Shown: positions 35,997 to 45,908, counted from the first letter of the stretch. The stretch: 64,000 bases of DNA from Kaistella sp. (GCA_019459085.1 JAIBEW010000029.1:186001-250000); one strand, 5' to 3'. The notes: generated from the sequence alone by a model not told the origin. A program made the numbers and translations.

Positions 35997-36818
35997 ATGA
36001 TGAAAATTAAGGATCACTTCCTCACCGGAGAAAATTTTGAACTCAGAGAAACGGAAACTGCAGGAGTACTGAAGACTCATCCAATTCCTGAAAATATGGC
36101 TGCCTATTACGAAAGCAAAGCGTATATTTCTCATCATCAGGATTCAGGAAGCATCAAAGAAAAGCTTTATAAATTTCTTCAGAGTTTCAATCTCAACTAC
36201 AAAAGAAATATCCTTGCAAAAGAACTGCATTTAAATGCAAAGGTTCTGGATTATGGGTGCGGCGCCGGCGAATTTCTGAAATTTGTCGAGCAGGATTTTC
36301 AGACCTTTGGATATGAACCAAACAAATCTGCGAGGGAGTTTGCTTCCAAAAAATTAACAAAAACACAGTTAATCAGTAATCTTAATACAATACAGGACGC
36401 AAGTTTAGATGCCATTACCCTTTGGCATGTTTTCGAACATATTGAAAATCAACAGGATATACTAAAAATATTTTATAATAAACTGAAAACCAACGGATTG
36501 CTTATAATCGCAGTTCCGAATCATACTTCAGACGATGCAATGAGATACCGGGAATTTTGGGCAGCTTATGATGTACCGAGACATGTGTTCCATTTTTCCA
36601 AAACCGGAATGGAAAAATTAATGAACAAGCAAAACTGGCAAATTAAAAAAATTAAACCCCTCCTACTCGACTCGTTTTATATTTCGATGCTGAGCGAAAA
36701 ATACAGAAAATCACCGTTATTTTGGCTTAAAGGTTTCATTTACGGAGCAGTTTCTAATTTTAAAGCCTCAAAAACAGGCGAATTTTCGAGTTTGATATAT
36801 ATTATCGGAAAAAAATAG
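35997..36818 (+). CDS. Class I SAM-dependent methyltransferase
   Basis: A 273-residue cytoplasmic enzyme of the methyltransferase type 11/12 family. The first 60 residues read like the methyltransferase family with an N-terminal zinc-less lead (EDFELRETETAGV-like pattern, PENMAAYYESKAYISHHQDSG). The SAM-binding motif I is VLDYGCGAGEFLKFVE (about 83-98), motif II is DAITLWHVFEHIENQQ (about 134-149) and post-II is LLIIAVPNH. The substrate is unknown; glycan or small-molecule O-methylation is possible. It starts 20 bp after parS 2 and ends before the terminator at 36951-36979. Confidence 0.85.
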   Translation: MMKIKDHFLTGENFELRETETAGVLKTHPIPENMAAYYESKAYISHHQDSGSIKEKLYKFLQSFNLNYKRNILAKELHLNAKVLDYGCGAGEFLKFVEQDFQTFGYEPNKSAREFASKKLTKTQLISNLNTIQDASLDAITLWHVFEHIENQQDILKIFYNKLKTNGLLIIAVPNHTSDDAMRYREFWAAYDVPRHVFHFSKTGMEKLMNKQNWQIKKIKPLLLDSFYISMLSEKYRKSPLFWLKGFIYGAVSNFKASKTGEFSSLIYIIGKK

Positions 36819-36950
36819 TTTTTTGATTTTTGAACGGTTTCTGAGACTCAATTTTTCGCTGGATTTCCTAAAATCTACTCAAAATTACTTCCAGTGAAAA
36901 TTTCTAAGTACCTAAACTATTTCTTTTTTTTCTGATTTTTATACAAACGA

Positions 36951-36979
36951 AAAAAGTTGCCAAGAGTTGGCAACTTTTC
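36951..36979. terminator. Bidirectional terminator
   Basis: AAAAAGTTGCCAA pairs with TTGGCAACTTTT around GAG, with A and T runs on both sides. It separates the convergent methyltransferase and pgk genes. Confidence 0.9.
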
Positions 36980-37001
36980 TGATATTATATTGAATAATTT
37001 T

Positions 37002-38192
37002 CTAGCTGTTGATCGCTGCGATTCCAGGAAGTTCTTTTCCTTCCAGACTTTCCAACATAGCTCCGCCTCCTGTAGAAACATAACTCACTTTGTCTTCATA
37101 ACCGAATTGTTTAACAAAGGCAACACTGTCACCTCCCCCAACAAGGGAAAATGCCCCTAACTTTGTGGCTTCAGCAATACTGTCTCCCAACGAAATTGTT
37201 CCGGCTGAGAAATTTGGCATTTCAAAAACACCAACCGGTCCGTTCCATAAAATCGTTCTGGAATTCATGATCACATCATTAAAAAGTTCCTGTGTTTTCT
37301 TCCCGACATCCATACCCATCCATCCGTCCGGAATATCATAAATTTCTTCTTCTTTTATTTCCGCATCATTGCTGAATTCATCTGCAATAATGGCATCAAC
37401 CGGAAGATATAATTTCACATTCTGAGCTTTCGCTTTCTCAATTATTTCTAGAGCAAGACCCATTTTGTCTTCTTCTAACAATGATTTACCAATCTTTCCG
37501 CCCAAAGCTTTAATAAAGGTAAAAGCCATTCCGCCACCAATGATCAGATTATCGACTGCGGGTAAAATATTCTCAATAATGGTAATCTTTGTGGAGACTT
37601 TAGAACCTCCCAAAATCGCGGTAACAGGTTTTTCACCGCTCCCCAGAACCTTATTGATGGCTTCAAGCTCTTTGGACATCAACAAACCGAAAAATTTAGT
37701 TGATGGGAAATATTTTGCAATTACTGCGGTAGAAGCGTGTTTTCTGTGTGCTGTTCCGAAGGCATCATTTACATAAGCATCAGCATACTTTGCAAGTTTT
37801 TCAGCGAATTCACTGTCACCACTCTCTTCTTCATCATAAAATCTTAGGTTTTCCAACAGAAGAACCTCTCCGGGTTTCAGACTTTCGGCCATCTTTGTGG
37901 CATCATCACCCATACAATCCGGACAAAACTTTACTGTATTTCCCAAAACTTCTTCAATTTCCGGAACAATATTTTTCAACGAAAATTCGTCTAAATGTTT
38001 ACCTTGAGGTCTTCCGAGGTGGGTCATCAGAATCACTGCACCGCCGTCTTTCAAAATTTTATCGATCGTAGGTTTTACGGCCTGAATCCGGGAGTTATCC
38101 GTTACTTTCAGGTCTGCACTTTGCGGCACATTGAAATCTACACGCACCAACGCCTTTTTGTCCTTAAAATTGAAATCTTCGATTGTTTTCAT
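37002..38192 (-). CDS. pgk: Phosphoglycerate kinase
   Basis: Makes ATP and 3-phosphoglycerate from 1,3-bisphosphoglycerate in glycolysis. The 396-residue protein has the substrate loop [10 protein letters not shown] (about 17-26), [22 protein letters not shown], the hinge GGSKVSTK, the nucleotide site [10 protein letters not shown] and the [13 protein letters not shown] loop, ending in LPGIAAIN. Length matches the family. Monocistronic on the minus strand, with a TAnnTTTG match at 38214-38221 as a likely -7 box. Confidence 0.97.
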   Translation of the reverse strand: MKTIEDFNFKDKKALVRVDFNVPQSADLKVTDNSRIQAVKPTIDKILKDGGAVILMTHLGRPQGKHLDEFSLKNIVPEIEEVLGNTVKFCPDCMGDDATKMAESLKPGEVLLLENLRFYDEEESGDSEFAEKLAKYADAYVNDAFGTAHRKHASTAVIAKYFPSTKFFGLLMSKELEAINKVLGSGEKPVTAILGGSKVSTKITIIENILPAVDNLIIGGGMAFTFIKALGGKIGKSLLEEDKMGLALEIIEKAKAQNVKLYLPVDAIIADEFSNDAEIKEEEIYDIPDGWMGMDVGKKTQELFNDVIMNSRTILWNGPVGVFEMPNFSAGTISLGDSIAEATKLGAFSLVGGGDSVAFVKQFGYEDKVSYVSTGGGAMLESLEGKELPGIAAINS

Positions 38193-38796
38193 CTGTTCGT
38201 CTTTTTAGTTCCACAAATTTAAGATTTATTCAGTCTGTTTGAAATTAAATTTCATTTTAAAATCCACAATCCACAAAGCTTCATCTTATCTACATTATCT
38301 TTTTTTTTAATAAAAGAAAAATGAATACTGTTGTTGTAGCGTGTGCTTTTGTTGAGAAATAATTCCTCTTTATTTAGCCACAGCGAGTAGCTGTTGAGTT
38401 CATATTTAATTAACATTGCAAACAGTTGTAATCCAGATATATAATTTCTTTACCAACATTTGTCAGTAAGTCCAGAAAATGGATATTATTGGGAACTGCG
38501 TTATGGAGAATGTGCTCCTATTCATCCCCAAACTTTCTCAAAATAAATGTAGGATAATCCGGAAACAAAATCCAATATGAATTTAATGTGAATAAAAAAA
38601 GCTATTTTTTTGCAAACTTACCAACAGCTTTTCGGGGTCATCTTCACAAGTTGTCTAATATTTCATTTTTTGCTGCTATTTCATTCCAAAATTATAATGT
38701 TGCTGAATGATTTATAAGATTTACGCTGCAATCCTACCCTATTTATTTTAATAGTATTAAATTTGTAAGAATTGAAAATTCTATATTAAAACTATA
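38193..38796. other. Long AT-rich intergenic region
   Basis: 604 bp without a convincing gene, the longest gap in the window. It holds the pgk -7 box (TAAATTTG on the minus strand, 38214-38221) and an rpiB -7 box (TAAATTTG at 38758-38765, plus strand). One exact DnaA-box match, TTATTCACA on the minus strand, lies at 38587-38595, and two ATCCACAA copies stand side by side near 38262-38277. With parS sites 2-4 kb away, an origin-related role is conceivable but weakly supported. Confidence 0.4.
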
Positions 38797-39228
38797 ATGA
38801 AAAAGTTAGCAATTGCGTGTGATCATGCCGGTTTCGATTACAAAGAAATGATAAAAAAGCATCTCGAAGGGAAATATGAAATAAAAGATTTCGGCACTTT
38901 TTCCAAAGATTCTGTGGATTATCCCGATTTTGTTCATCCCGCAGCCACTTCAGTTGAAAACGGTGAAAATGAATTCGGTATCCTGATCTGCGGAAGCGGG
39001 AACGGCGTTCAGATCACGGCTAACAAGCATCAGGGAATCCGCTGTGCGCTCTGTTGGGAAGTGGAATTGGCAGAACTGGCAAGGCAGCATAACAATGCCA
39101 ACATGTTGGCAGTTCCGGCAAGATTCGTTTCGGAAGAACTGGCTTTAAAAATGGTTGATGCTTTCCTTTCTACTGAATTTGAAGGCGGAAGACACCAAAA
39201 CAGAGTCGAGAAGATCTCCTTCTGTTAA
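38797..39228 (+). CDS. rpiB: Ribose 5-phosphate isomerase B
   Basis: Interconverts ribose 5-phosphate and ribulose 5-phosphate in the non-oxidative pentose phosphate pathway. The 143-residue protein starts with the family signature AIACDHAGFDYKEMIKKHL, has VDYPDFVHPAATSV, and the active-site Cys in LICGSGNGVQITANKH (about 67-82) and the following RCALCWEVELAEL. The C-terminal HQNRVEKI is typical. Followed after 26 bp by rnr on the same strand, so likely co-transcribed. Confidence 0.95.
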   Translation: MKKLAIACDHAGFDYKEMIKKHLEGKYEIKDFGTFSKDSVDYPDFVHPAATSVENGENEFGILICGSGNGVQITANKHQGIRCALCWEVELAELARQHNNANMLAVPARFVSEELALKMVDAFLSTEFEGGRHQNRVEKISFC

Positions 39229-39254
39229 CTTTTTCAAAGAAAAAATAAAAAATT

Positions 39255-41411
39255 ATGGCTAAAAAAAGCAAATTTATATCGCCCAAAAACAATACGAAAC
39301 TCCAGGAAATCGGACGTTTGATCCTAAGTTTCATGAACGGGAATTCCACCAAAATCTACAATTACAAACAGATTTCAGATGGTATTGATTATAAAAATCC
39401 GCGCCAGCGCGAACTCGTTATCCAGACCCTGCACAAACTTTTGGCAGATGACAGGATCATTGAAGTGGAAAAAGGAAAATTCATCCTTAACCTGAAAATT
39501 GAAGGAACACTGACTGGCGTGATCGATTTCAACCAGGCCGGAAATGCCTATGTTAAGGTGGAAGGCATGAACGATGACGTCTTTATCCATTCCAAAAACG
39601 TGAAAGATGCGCTGCAGGGCGATAAAGTGCTCATTGTAACCTACCATTATAAAGGAAAAAAAATGGAAGGCTCTGTTCTCGAAGTTATTGAGAGAAAAAG
39701 AGATCAGTTTGTCGGAACTTTTCAGCTCATCCAGCACAAAGATTTTGGTTTCGTGGTGTGTGACAAAAAAACCATCAACACCGATATTTTTGTACCCAAA
39801 GGAAAAATCGGCGGCGCTGAAGACGGAGATAAAGTAGTTGTTAAAATGATTCAGTGGAAGCCGGGCGAAAAAAACCCTGAAGGCGAGATCATAAAAGTAC
39901 TTGGAGCTCCTGGCGAACATGAAACGGAGATTCATTCCATTCTAGCCGAATACGGCCTGCCTTATACTTTTCCTGAAGAGGTTGACAGAGAGGCAGAAGC
40001 CATCGACCGGCAGATTCATGAAAGTGAAGTGGAAAAACGCCGCGACATGCGGAAAATCTGCACCTTCACGATCGACCCGAAAGATGCAAAAGATTTTGAT
40101 GATGCACTTTCTATTCAGAAACTCGAAAACGGAAACTGGGAAATTGGAGTTCACATCGCAGATGTCTCCCATTATGTAATACCGGGAACTTTGCTGGATG
40201 ATGAAGCCTTTGAACGTGCAACATCGGTTTACCTTGTAGACAGAGTTGTCCCAATGCTTCCTGAAGTGTTGAGTAATGATGTATGTTCACTCCGCCCAAA
40301 TGAAGATAAATATACCTTTTCAGCAGTTTTTGAACTTGATGACAATGCAGATGTGGTGAAAGAATGGTTTGGCCGAACAGTGATTCATTCAGACCGAAGA
40401 TTCAGCTACGAAGAGGCCCAGGAAAGAATTGAAACCAAAGAAGGAGACCTTGCCGAGGAGATTCTTGTTCTCGACCGTCTTGCGAAAATTTTAAGGAAAA
40501 CCAGGATAAATAACGGCGCCATTACTTTCGACCGCAGCGAAGTGCGCTTTAATTTGGATGAGAATAATGAACCAATTGGGGTGTACTTCAAAGTCAGCAA
40601 AGATTCCAACCATTTGATTGAAGAATTCATGCTCCTGGCCAACCGGAAGGTTTCCGAATTCGTTTCCCTGAAGCGTAGTGGCGATCCGACCGGAAATACT
40701 TTTATCTACAGGATTCACGATGATCCGGATCCTGCCAAATTAGAAGCTTTACGGGATTTTGTATCCACCTTCGGTTACCAGATGGATTTGGCAAACACCA
40801 AAAAAGTGGCAGAATCTTTAAACAAACTTCTTCTCGAAGTTAAAGGAAAGGGTGAAGAAAATATGATCGAAACCCTCGCCATGCGTTCCATGAGTAAAGC
40901 GGTTTATTCTACAGAACCAATTGGCCATTACGGATTGGGGTTTGAATATTATTCGCATTTTACTTCTCCGATCCGACGATATCCCGATCTTATTGCGCAC
41001 CGTCTTTTGCAGCATTATCTTGACGGAGGAAGATCGCCTTACAAACCGGAATACGAAGAGAAATCGAAGCACTGCAGTGCAATGGAAAGGCTTGCTGCCG
41101 ATGCAGAACGGGATTCCATTAAATTCATGCAGGTGAAATTTATGCAGAAACATTTGGGAGAGACGTTCACGGGCGTTATATCCGGAGTTGCCGATTTCGG
41201 TTTCTGGGTTCAGATTCCTGAAAACGGGGCAGAAGGTTTGATCAAGCTACGCGACTTAATGGACGATTCTTACAGCTATGATGCCAAAAACCATTTGGTT
41301 CAGGGCGCCAGAACCGGCAATAAATACCAGTTGGGTGATAAGGTTAACATTCAGGTGACGAAAGCCAATTTAATTCAGAAACAACTGGATTTCAAGATTA
41401 TTTCTGAGTAA
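39255..41411 (+). CDS. rnr: Ribonuclease R
   Basis: Processive 3'-to-5' exoribonuclease that degrades structured RNA, including rRNA and mRNA fragments. The 718-residue protein has an N-terminal winged-helix and cold-shock part (about 20-230), the RNB catalytic core with CTFTIDPKDAKDFDDALSI (about 274-292, active-site aspartates) and HFTSPIRRYPDL (about 573-584), and a C-terminal S1 domain (GETFTGVISGVADFGFWVQI onward). It lacks the long basic tail of the E. coli enzyme. Follows rpiB; the LysE gene follows 26 bp later. Confidence 0.97.
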   Translation: MAKKSKFISPKNNTKLQEIGRLILSFMNGNSTKIYNYKQISDGIDYKNPRQRELVIQTLHKLLADDRIIEVEKGKFILNLKIEGTLTGVIDFNQAGNAYVKVEGMNDDVFIHSKNVKDALQGDKVLIVTYHYKGKKMEGSVLEVIERKRDQFVGTFQLIQHKDFGFVVCDKKTINTDIFVPKGKIGGAEDGDKVVVKMIQWKPGEKNPEGEIIKVLGAPGEHETEIHSILAEYGLPYTFPEEVDREAEAIDRQIHESEVEKRRDMRKICTFTIDPKDAKDFDDALSIQKLENGNWEIGVHIADVSHYVIPGTLLDDEAFERATSVYLVDRVVPMLPEVLSNDVCSLRPNEDKYTFSAVFELDDNADVVKEWFGRTVIHSDRRFSYEEAQERIETKEGDLAEEILVLDRLAKILRKTRINNGAITFDRSEVRFNLDENNEPIGVYFKVSKDSNHLIEEFMLLANRKVSEFVSLKRSGDPTGNTFIYRIHDDPDPAKLEALRDFVSTFGYQMDLANTKKVAESLNKLLLEVKGKGEENMIETLAMRSMSKAVYSTEPIGHYGLGFEYYSHFTSPIRRYPDLIAHRLLQHYLDGGRSPYKPEYEEKSKHCSAMERLAADAERDSIKFMQVKFMQKHLGETFTGVISGVADFGFWVQIPENGAEGLIKLRDLMDDSYSYDAKNHLVQGARTGNKYQLGDKVNIQVTKANLIQKQLDFKIISE

Positions 41412-41437
41412 AAAGTAATTTGTACTGAAGCTAACTA

Positions 41438-42118
41438 ATGATAGAACTTCTGTTATCCGCGATCGGACTGGGAATTATGCTGAGTCTGGTTTTCATAGGA
41501 CCTATTTTTTTCCTGCTGATTGAAACCAGCTTTTCCCGCGGACCGAAACACGCCCTGGCTTTGGATCTAGGGGTAATATTTGCCGATATTCTCTGCATTG
41601 CCGCAGCTTTTTTTGCAAGCGGAGATCTGGTGGAAATTATCGATAAACATCCCGGATTTTATAGGATCACCTCTTTTATAATCCTCATTTATGCGGTGTA
41701 CATGATCGTTTCAAAAACGAAGATGCATTTGCCGGGCGAAGAAAAAATGATAGAGCAAAATTATCTGAAAACCTTCCTCAATGGCTTTTTCTTTAATATT
41801 TTGAATATTGGAGTTGTCCTTTTCTGGCTTGTTACTGTAATTTCGGTGCGGAATGCCTATCCAAAACTTGATGAATTCCTTTTATACATGACCGCAGTGA
41901 TGGGAACCTATCTCGTGATTGATTTCTTTAAAATATCGCTGGCTAAGCAGTTTCATTACAAACTGACGGAAAAATTAGCCAATCAGATCCGGAAAGGAGT
42001 GGGATTTGTTCTGGTAGGATTCAGCATTTTTATCTTTCTACAGAGTTTCAAAATGTTCAATCAGTTCGATAAAAAGCTCGAACAGGCTGAACAGACTCAG
42101 CAAAAACAAAGCGAATGA
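41438..42118 (+). CDS. LysE-family transporter
   Basis: Predicted inner-membrane exporter of amino acids or related small molecules. The 226-residue protein has about six hydrophobic helices, opening with LLLSAIGLGIMLSLVFIGPIFFLLIETSFSRG, the LysE-type start followed by the conserved GPKHALALDLGVIFAD. A charged Gln/Glu-rich tail ends it (about 205-226). The substrate is unknown. Overlaps ldcA by 4 bp (ATGA), so translation is coupled. Confidence 0.85.
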   Translation: MIELLLSAIGLGIMLSLVFIGPIFFLLIETSFSRGPKHALALDLGVIFADILCIAAAFFASGDLVEIIDKHPGFYRITSFIILIYAVYMIVSKTKMHLPGEEKMIEQNYLKTFLNGFFFNILNIGVVLFWLVTVISVRNAYPKLDEFLLYMTAVMGTYLVIDFFKISLAKQFHYKLTEKLANQIRKGVGFVLVGFSIFIFLQSFKMFNQFDKKLEQAEQTQQKQSE

Positions 42119-43044
42119 AAGCTATGATCTTCCCTAAATCATTAGAAAAAGGAGACCGGATTGCCGTTATTTCTCCGGCCGGAGCCGTGGAAGAATCTCA
42201 GCTGGAAAAAGGATTGGAACTTATTCAGGCAAATGGTTACGAACCGGTTTTGGGAAAACACGTTTACACAAAGTTCGCAAATGGCTACTCATACGCCGGA
42301 ACGGAAGAGGAGAGAACCAAAGACCTTAACTGGGCGCTCAACGACGGCGAAATTTCAGCAATTTGGGCGTCAAGAGGAGGATATGGCTGTCAACACCTTT
42401 TAGAAGGTATTCAGTTAGCCGAATTCCTCAAAAATCCCAAATGGTTTATCGGATATTCAGACAATACGGTAATTCAGAGTTATCTGTTGAAAAAAGGTTT
42501 TGCTTCCATTCATTCACAAACGGTGAAAACATCGGGTTTCGGAGTGAGTTCGGAAAGTTATGAGCAGACTTTTTATATTCTGAAGGGAAAGCTACCGCAC
42601 TATTCTGTTGAAAGAACTCAATACAATAAACCCGGAAACGCAGAAGGAATGCTGGTTGGCGGGAATCTGGCATTGATTTATGCGCTTTTGGGCACTCCTT
42701 ATTCATTCGATTTTGAGGATAAAATCCTTTTTATAGAAGATATCGGCGAGAAATTCTATGCGCTCGACCGGATGTTAATGTCACTCGAAATGGCAGGCGT
42801 TTTCAGGAAGATTAAAGGACTTATTGTGGGTGGAATGACGCTCATGGAAGATGAAAAAGACAATAAAAATTATAACGAGAGTTTTGATAAATTTGCCTGT
42901 AAACTGATTTCAGAACGGATTTCCAGGTATGATTTTCCGGCGGTTTTCGGTTTTCCGAACGGGCATATTTTTGATAACCGGCCCTTAATTATCGGCGCTA
43001 ATATTAAACTCAATTCAGGCACTCGCTGTACAATAGAATTCTGA
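42115..43044 (+). CDS. ldcA: LD-carboxypeptidase (S66 family)
   Basis: Removes the terminal D-alanine from murein tetrapeptides during cell-wall recycling; serine peptidase. The 309-residue protein has the nucleophile Ser115 in WFIGYSDNT, the S66 start GDRIAVISPAGAVEES and the substrate-binding SRGGYGCQHLL (about 86-96), with LFIEDIGEKFYALDRML (Glu of the triad) and the C-terminal GFPNGHI (His of the triad). No signal peptide, so cytoplasmic. Overlaps both neighbours by a few bases. Confidence 0.93.
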   Translation: MKAMIFPKSLEKGDRIAVISPAGAVEESQLEKGLELIQANGYEPVLGKHVYTKFANGYSYAGTEEERTKDLNWALNDGEISAIWASRGGYGCQHLLEGIQLAEFLKNPKWFIGYSDNTVIQSYLLKKGFASIHSQTVKTSGFGVSSESYEQTFYILKGKLPHYSVERTQYNKPGNAEGMLVGGNLALIYALLGTPYSFDFEDKILFIEDIGEKFYALDRMLMSLEMAGVFRKIKGLIVGGMTLMEDEKDNKNYNESFDKFACKLISERISRYDFPAVFGFPNGHIFDNRPLIIGANIKLNSGTRCTIEF

Positions 43045-43403
43045 TGGATGTTATGGAATTTTCAAGATACATTTTTGCTGCGCTTCTGATTACCGCAGGA
43101 ATTTTGCATTTTATTTCTCCTAAATTCTATTTAAAAATTATGCCGGCTTATTTGCCGGCGCCTGGACTTCTGGTGGTGCTGAGCGGAATCGCCGAAATCA
43201 TTTGTGGGTTTCTATTGTTATTTTCAAAAACCCAAACGGTCGGCGCTTATTTAACCATTGCTTTATTGATCGCTGTTTTCCCGGCAAATATTGAAATGTC
43301 TCGGAAATATTACGTCCAGAAAAGAAAAGGCTTCTGGTTTACCGTTTTACGCTTACCATTGCAGATCCTGCTGATTTGGTGGGCATTTAAATGTATAAAG
43401 TAA
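43044..43403 (+). CDS. DoxX-like small membrane protein
   Basis: A 119-residue inner-membrane protein with about four helices (IFAALLITAGILHFI, LLVVLSGIAEIICGFLLLFS, GAYLTIALLIAVFPANIEM and ILLIWWAFKCI). The layout and the ITAGILHFISPKFYLKIMP start match the DoxX-like family seen in flavobacteria; its role is unclear. Its start shares bases with the ldcA stop and its stop shares TAATG with yraN. Confidence 0.78.
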   Translation: MDVMEFSRYIFAALLITAGILHFISPKFYLKIMPAYLPAPGLLVVLSGIAEIICGFLLLFSKTQTVGAYLTIALLIAVFPANIEMSRKYYVQKRKGFWFTVLRLPLQILLIWWAFKCIK

Positions 43404-43774
43404 TGGCTGAACACAACGATTTTGGTAATCTTGCAGAAGATTTGGCCGCTGATTTTTTAGCTAAAAAAAATTATAAAATTTTAGCCAGAAATTTCCGTTT
43501 TCAGAAGGCCGAAATTGATATTGTGGCCGAATTTGAAAACCGGATCGTTGTAGTGGAAGTTAAAGCCAGAAGTTATAACACCGTCATCGAGCCCCAGGAA
43601 GCCGTTACCAAAAAGAAAATAAAATCAATTGTGATGTGTGCAGATTTCTTTATGAAAGAAAGAAACATCGATCAGGAAGTTCGGTTCGACATCATCACCG
43701 TGCTTCCCGACGAAAAAGGCGTCCTTCAAATGACTCATATTGAAGATGCTTTTCAGAGTTTCGATGCCAATTAA
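43403..43774 (+). CDS. YraN-family (UPF0102) endonuclease-like protein
   Basis: A 123-residue protein from the ATG at 43403 (TAATG overlap with the previous stop). It shows the restriction-endonuclease-like fold of the YraN family: LAEDLAADFLAKKNYKILARNFRFQKAEIDIVAEF carries the Glu and Asp of the nuclease-type motif, followed by VVVEVKARS (ExK). A DNA repair or recombination role is often assumed but not shown. An alternative ATG at 43391 overlaps the previous gene more. Confidence 0.9.
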   Translation: MAEHNDFGNLAEDLAADFLAKKNYKILARNFRFQKAEIDIVAEFENRIVVVEVKARSYNTVIEPQEAVTKKKIKSIVMCADFFMKERNIDQEVRFDIITVLPDEKGVLQMTHIEDAFQSFDAN

Positions 43775-43795
43775 TCACCGACAATACGACATTAA

Positions 43796-44545
43796 ATGAA
43801 AACAGCATTCATAACCGGAGCCACGTCCGGAATAGGCAGAGCCACCGCAACATTACTGGCCAAGAATGGTTTCAGACTCATCATTTGCGGACGGAGAACT
43901 GATGCCTTGGAGCAAACAAAAGCAGAGCTTTCCGCTTTTACCGAAATTTTTAGTCTGAATTTCGACCAACGGTATTTTGAAGAGACCGAAAATGCAATTA
44001 AAACACTTCCGGAAAACTGGAAGAACATTGATGTTCTCATCAACAACGCCGGAAATGCGCACGGTCTGGATTCCCTTGCAGACGGAAAAATTGAGGACTG
44101 GGACGCGATGATCGACGGAAATGTAAAAGGAATCCTCTATGTTTCTAAACTCATCATTCCGGGTATGAAAGAAAGAAACTCCGGACATATAGTGAACATA
44201 TCTTCTGTTGCGGCCCGTCAGACTTATGCAAACGGAGTGGTGTATTGCGCTTCGAAAAAAGCAGTAGATATAATTTCTGACGGAATGCGGCTTGAACTCA
44301 CCGAATTCGGCATCAAAATAACGAATATCCAGCCCGGATTGGTGGAAACGGATTTTTCCAGTGTCCGTTTTAAAGGCAACGAAGAAAGGGCAAAAACAGT
44401 TTATGAAGGCTATAAAGCGCTGGAACCTGAAGATATTGCTGACGCTATTTCCTATTGCATCAATGCCCCAAAACATGTAGCGATTTCGGACCTTACGATT
44501 TATCCGAATGCGCAAAGCGAACCGAGAACGGTTTATAAAAAATAA
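43796..44545 (+). CDS. Short-chain dehydrogenase/reductase (YdfG-like)
   Basis: NADP-dependent oxidoreductase of the classical SDR family. The 249-residue protein has the cofactor loop ITGATSGIGRATATLLA (about 5-21), INNAGNAHGLD (about 81-91), the catalytic Ser in NISSVAARQTY and the Tyr-Lys pair in YCASKKA, with the C-terminal part of the YdfG/serine-dehydrogenase type (NIQPGLVETDF). The substrate is likely a 3-hydroxy acid such as L-allo-threonine or serine, by family analogy only. Confidence 0.9.
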   Translation: MKTAFITGATSGIGRATATLLAKNGFRLIICGRRTDALEQTKAELSAFTEIFSLNFDQRYFEETENAIKTLPENWKNIDVLINNAGNAHGLDSLADGKIEDWDAMIDGNVKGILYVSKLIIPGMKERNSGHIVNISSVAARQTYANGVVYCASKKAVDIISDGMRLELTEFGIKITNIQPGLVETDFSSVRFKGNEERAKTVYEGYKALEPEDIADAISYCINAPKHVAISDLTIYPNAQSEPRTVYKK

Positions 44546-44580
44546 CTTATCAATTCATTGTTTCAAGAAATACTGAATAA

Positions 44581-45207
44581 ATGACCTCTCCAAAAGAACT
44601 GAAAGAAGCGATAAGCAATCTCCCTTCTTCAGAAAAAGACAAACTTATTTTAAGGCTTTTAAAGAAGGACCGGCTTTTAACAGAACGCCTGCTTTTTGAA
44701 CTGGTAAGCGAGCAAACCGCAGATCAGAGAAGAGATGCTGTGAAGCAAAGGCTGGATTCGGAAATAAAAAGAGCGACGCAAAACTTCCGCTCTGCAGATT
44801 ATTTAAATGTGGAAATCCGTTCCATGAGCGGCATCATCAGCGAACATGTTTTTATTACCAAAGACAAATTGGGGGAAGCCTGGCTTAATTTGTGGATGCT
44901 GAATCAAGTTTTGAAATTGAATAAAGAAAACTTATCGGTCCGGAGCCGAAATGATCAAAAATTCAATATCGCAGTCATTGCCCGGATTTTCAAAGTAATG
45001 CTCATTATCGATAAACTTCATGAGGATTATTTTACGGAATTATCTGATGAATTAAAGGAACTTGGAATCCTAATAGCGAATAATCATAACCTGATGATGA
45101 CCGCCAAACACCATGGTTTAGATATAAATTGGTTGACTCCCGGAAATGTTCCGGAAAACATTGCAGAAATATACAGAGAAATCAGAAAAAACGGATTCCT
45201 GAAATAA
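44581..45207 (+). CDS. DUF6155-like protein of unknown function
   Basis: A 208-residue soluble, mainly helical protein. The N terminus (LKEAISNLPSSEKDKLILRLLKKDRLLTERLLFELVSE) matches the DUF6155 pattern common in flavobacteria. The rest is helical, with Lys and Leu rich stretches (IARIFKVMLIIDKLHEDY) and no enzyme motif. It lies in a same-strand run with SDR and tsaB. Confidence 0.7.
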   Translation: MTSPKELKEAISNLPSSEKDKLILRLLKKDRLLTERLLFELVSEQTADQRRDAVKQRLDSEIKRATQNFRSADYLNVEIRSMSGIISEHVFITKDKLGEAWLNLWMLNQVLKLNKENLSVRSRNDQKFNIAVIARIFKVMLIIDKLHEDYFTELSDELKELGILIANNHNLMMTAKHHGLDINWLTPGNVPENIAEIYREIRKNGFLK

Positions 45208-45227
45208 TAAAAATCACATTCTCAAAA

Positions 45228-45908
45228 ATGAAAATCCTCCACCTCGAAACTTCTTCAAAAAACTGTTCGGTCGCCATTTCTGATGGTGAAGAATTGCTGT
45301 GTTTATGCGAAGAAATCTCCGAAAACTATAAACAGTCCGAAAGTCTGCATACTTTTGTGAAGTGGGCTTTGGAAGGCGCAGCAATCACGTTGAAGGATCT
45401 GGACGCCGTTTCCCTCGGAATGGGTCCCGGTTCATATACAGGTTTACGGATTGGCGCATCTTCCGCGAAAGGGTTCTGTTATGGTTTAAAAATTCCGCTT
45501 ATTGCTGTAAATTCCATGGAAACCATGATAGAGCCTTTTTTAGGACAGGATTATGGATACATCATCCCCTTGATCGATGCGCGAAGAATGGAGGTTTATA
45601 CGGCTGTTTTCAATGGAAGTACGGGCGAAATGCTCACGCCAACTCAAGCAAAAATTCTTGATGAACATTCTTTTGAGGATTTTAAAGATAAAAAAGTGCT
45701 TTTCATTGGCGACGGTGCACCTAAAACCCAGGAACTTCTTCACCTTACTAATGCGGAATTTAATGCGAATGTTTATCCTTCAGCCAAATTTTTGATTAAA
45801 AAATCGGTTGAGAAATTCCTGAAAAGCGATTTTGAGGATGTGGCGTATTTCGAGCCGTTTTATCTGAAAGAATTTCAGGGTGTCAAGAAAAAGAAAAGCG
45901 AAGAATAA
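45228..45908 (+). CDS. tsaB: tRNA threonylcarbamoyladenosine biosynthesis protein TsaB
   Basis: Partner of TsaD in adding threonylcarbamoyl to A37 of ANN-decoding tRNAs. The 226-residue protein from the ATG at 45228 has the ASKHA-type start ILHLETSSKNCSVAISDGEELL and the TsaB signature GMGPGSYTGLRIGASSAKGF. The frame is open further upstream but that part overlaps the DUF6155-like gene. The stop codon sits in the loop of a terminator hairpin (45895-45918). Confidence 0.95.
   Translation: MKILHLETSSKNCSVAISDGEELLCLCEEISENYKQSESLHTFVKWALEGAAITLKDLDAVSLGMGPGSYTGLRIGASSAKGFCYGLKIPLIAVNSMETMIEPFLGQDYGYIIPLIDARRMEVYTAVFNGSTGEMLTPTQAKILDEHSFEDFKDKKVLFIGDGAPKTQELLHLTNAEFNANVYPSAKFLIKKSVEKFLKSDFEDVAYFEPFYLKEFQGVKKKKSEE

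Noticed and set aside
38193-38796. tRNA or pseudogene in the long gap
   Set aside because: No cloverleaf-like pattern or broken homology was recognised.
43853-44515. 220-codon frame opposite the SDR gene
   Set aside because: Shadow frame; the SDR on the plus strand has all its family motifs.
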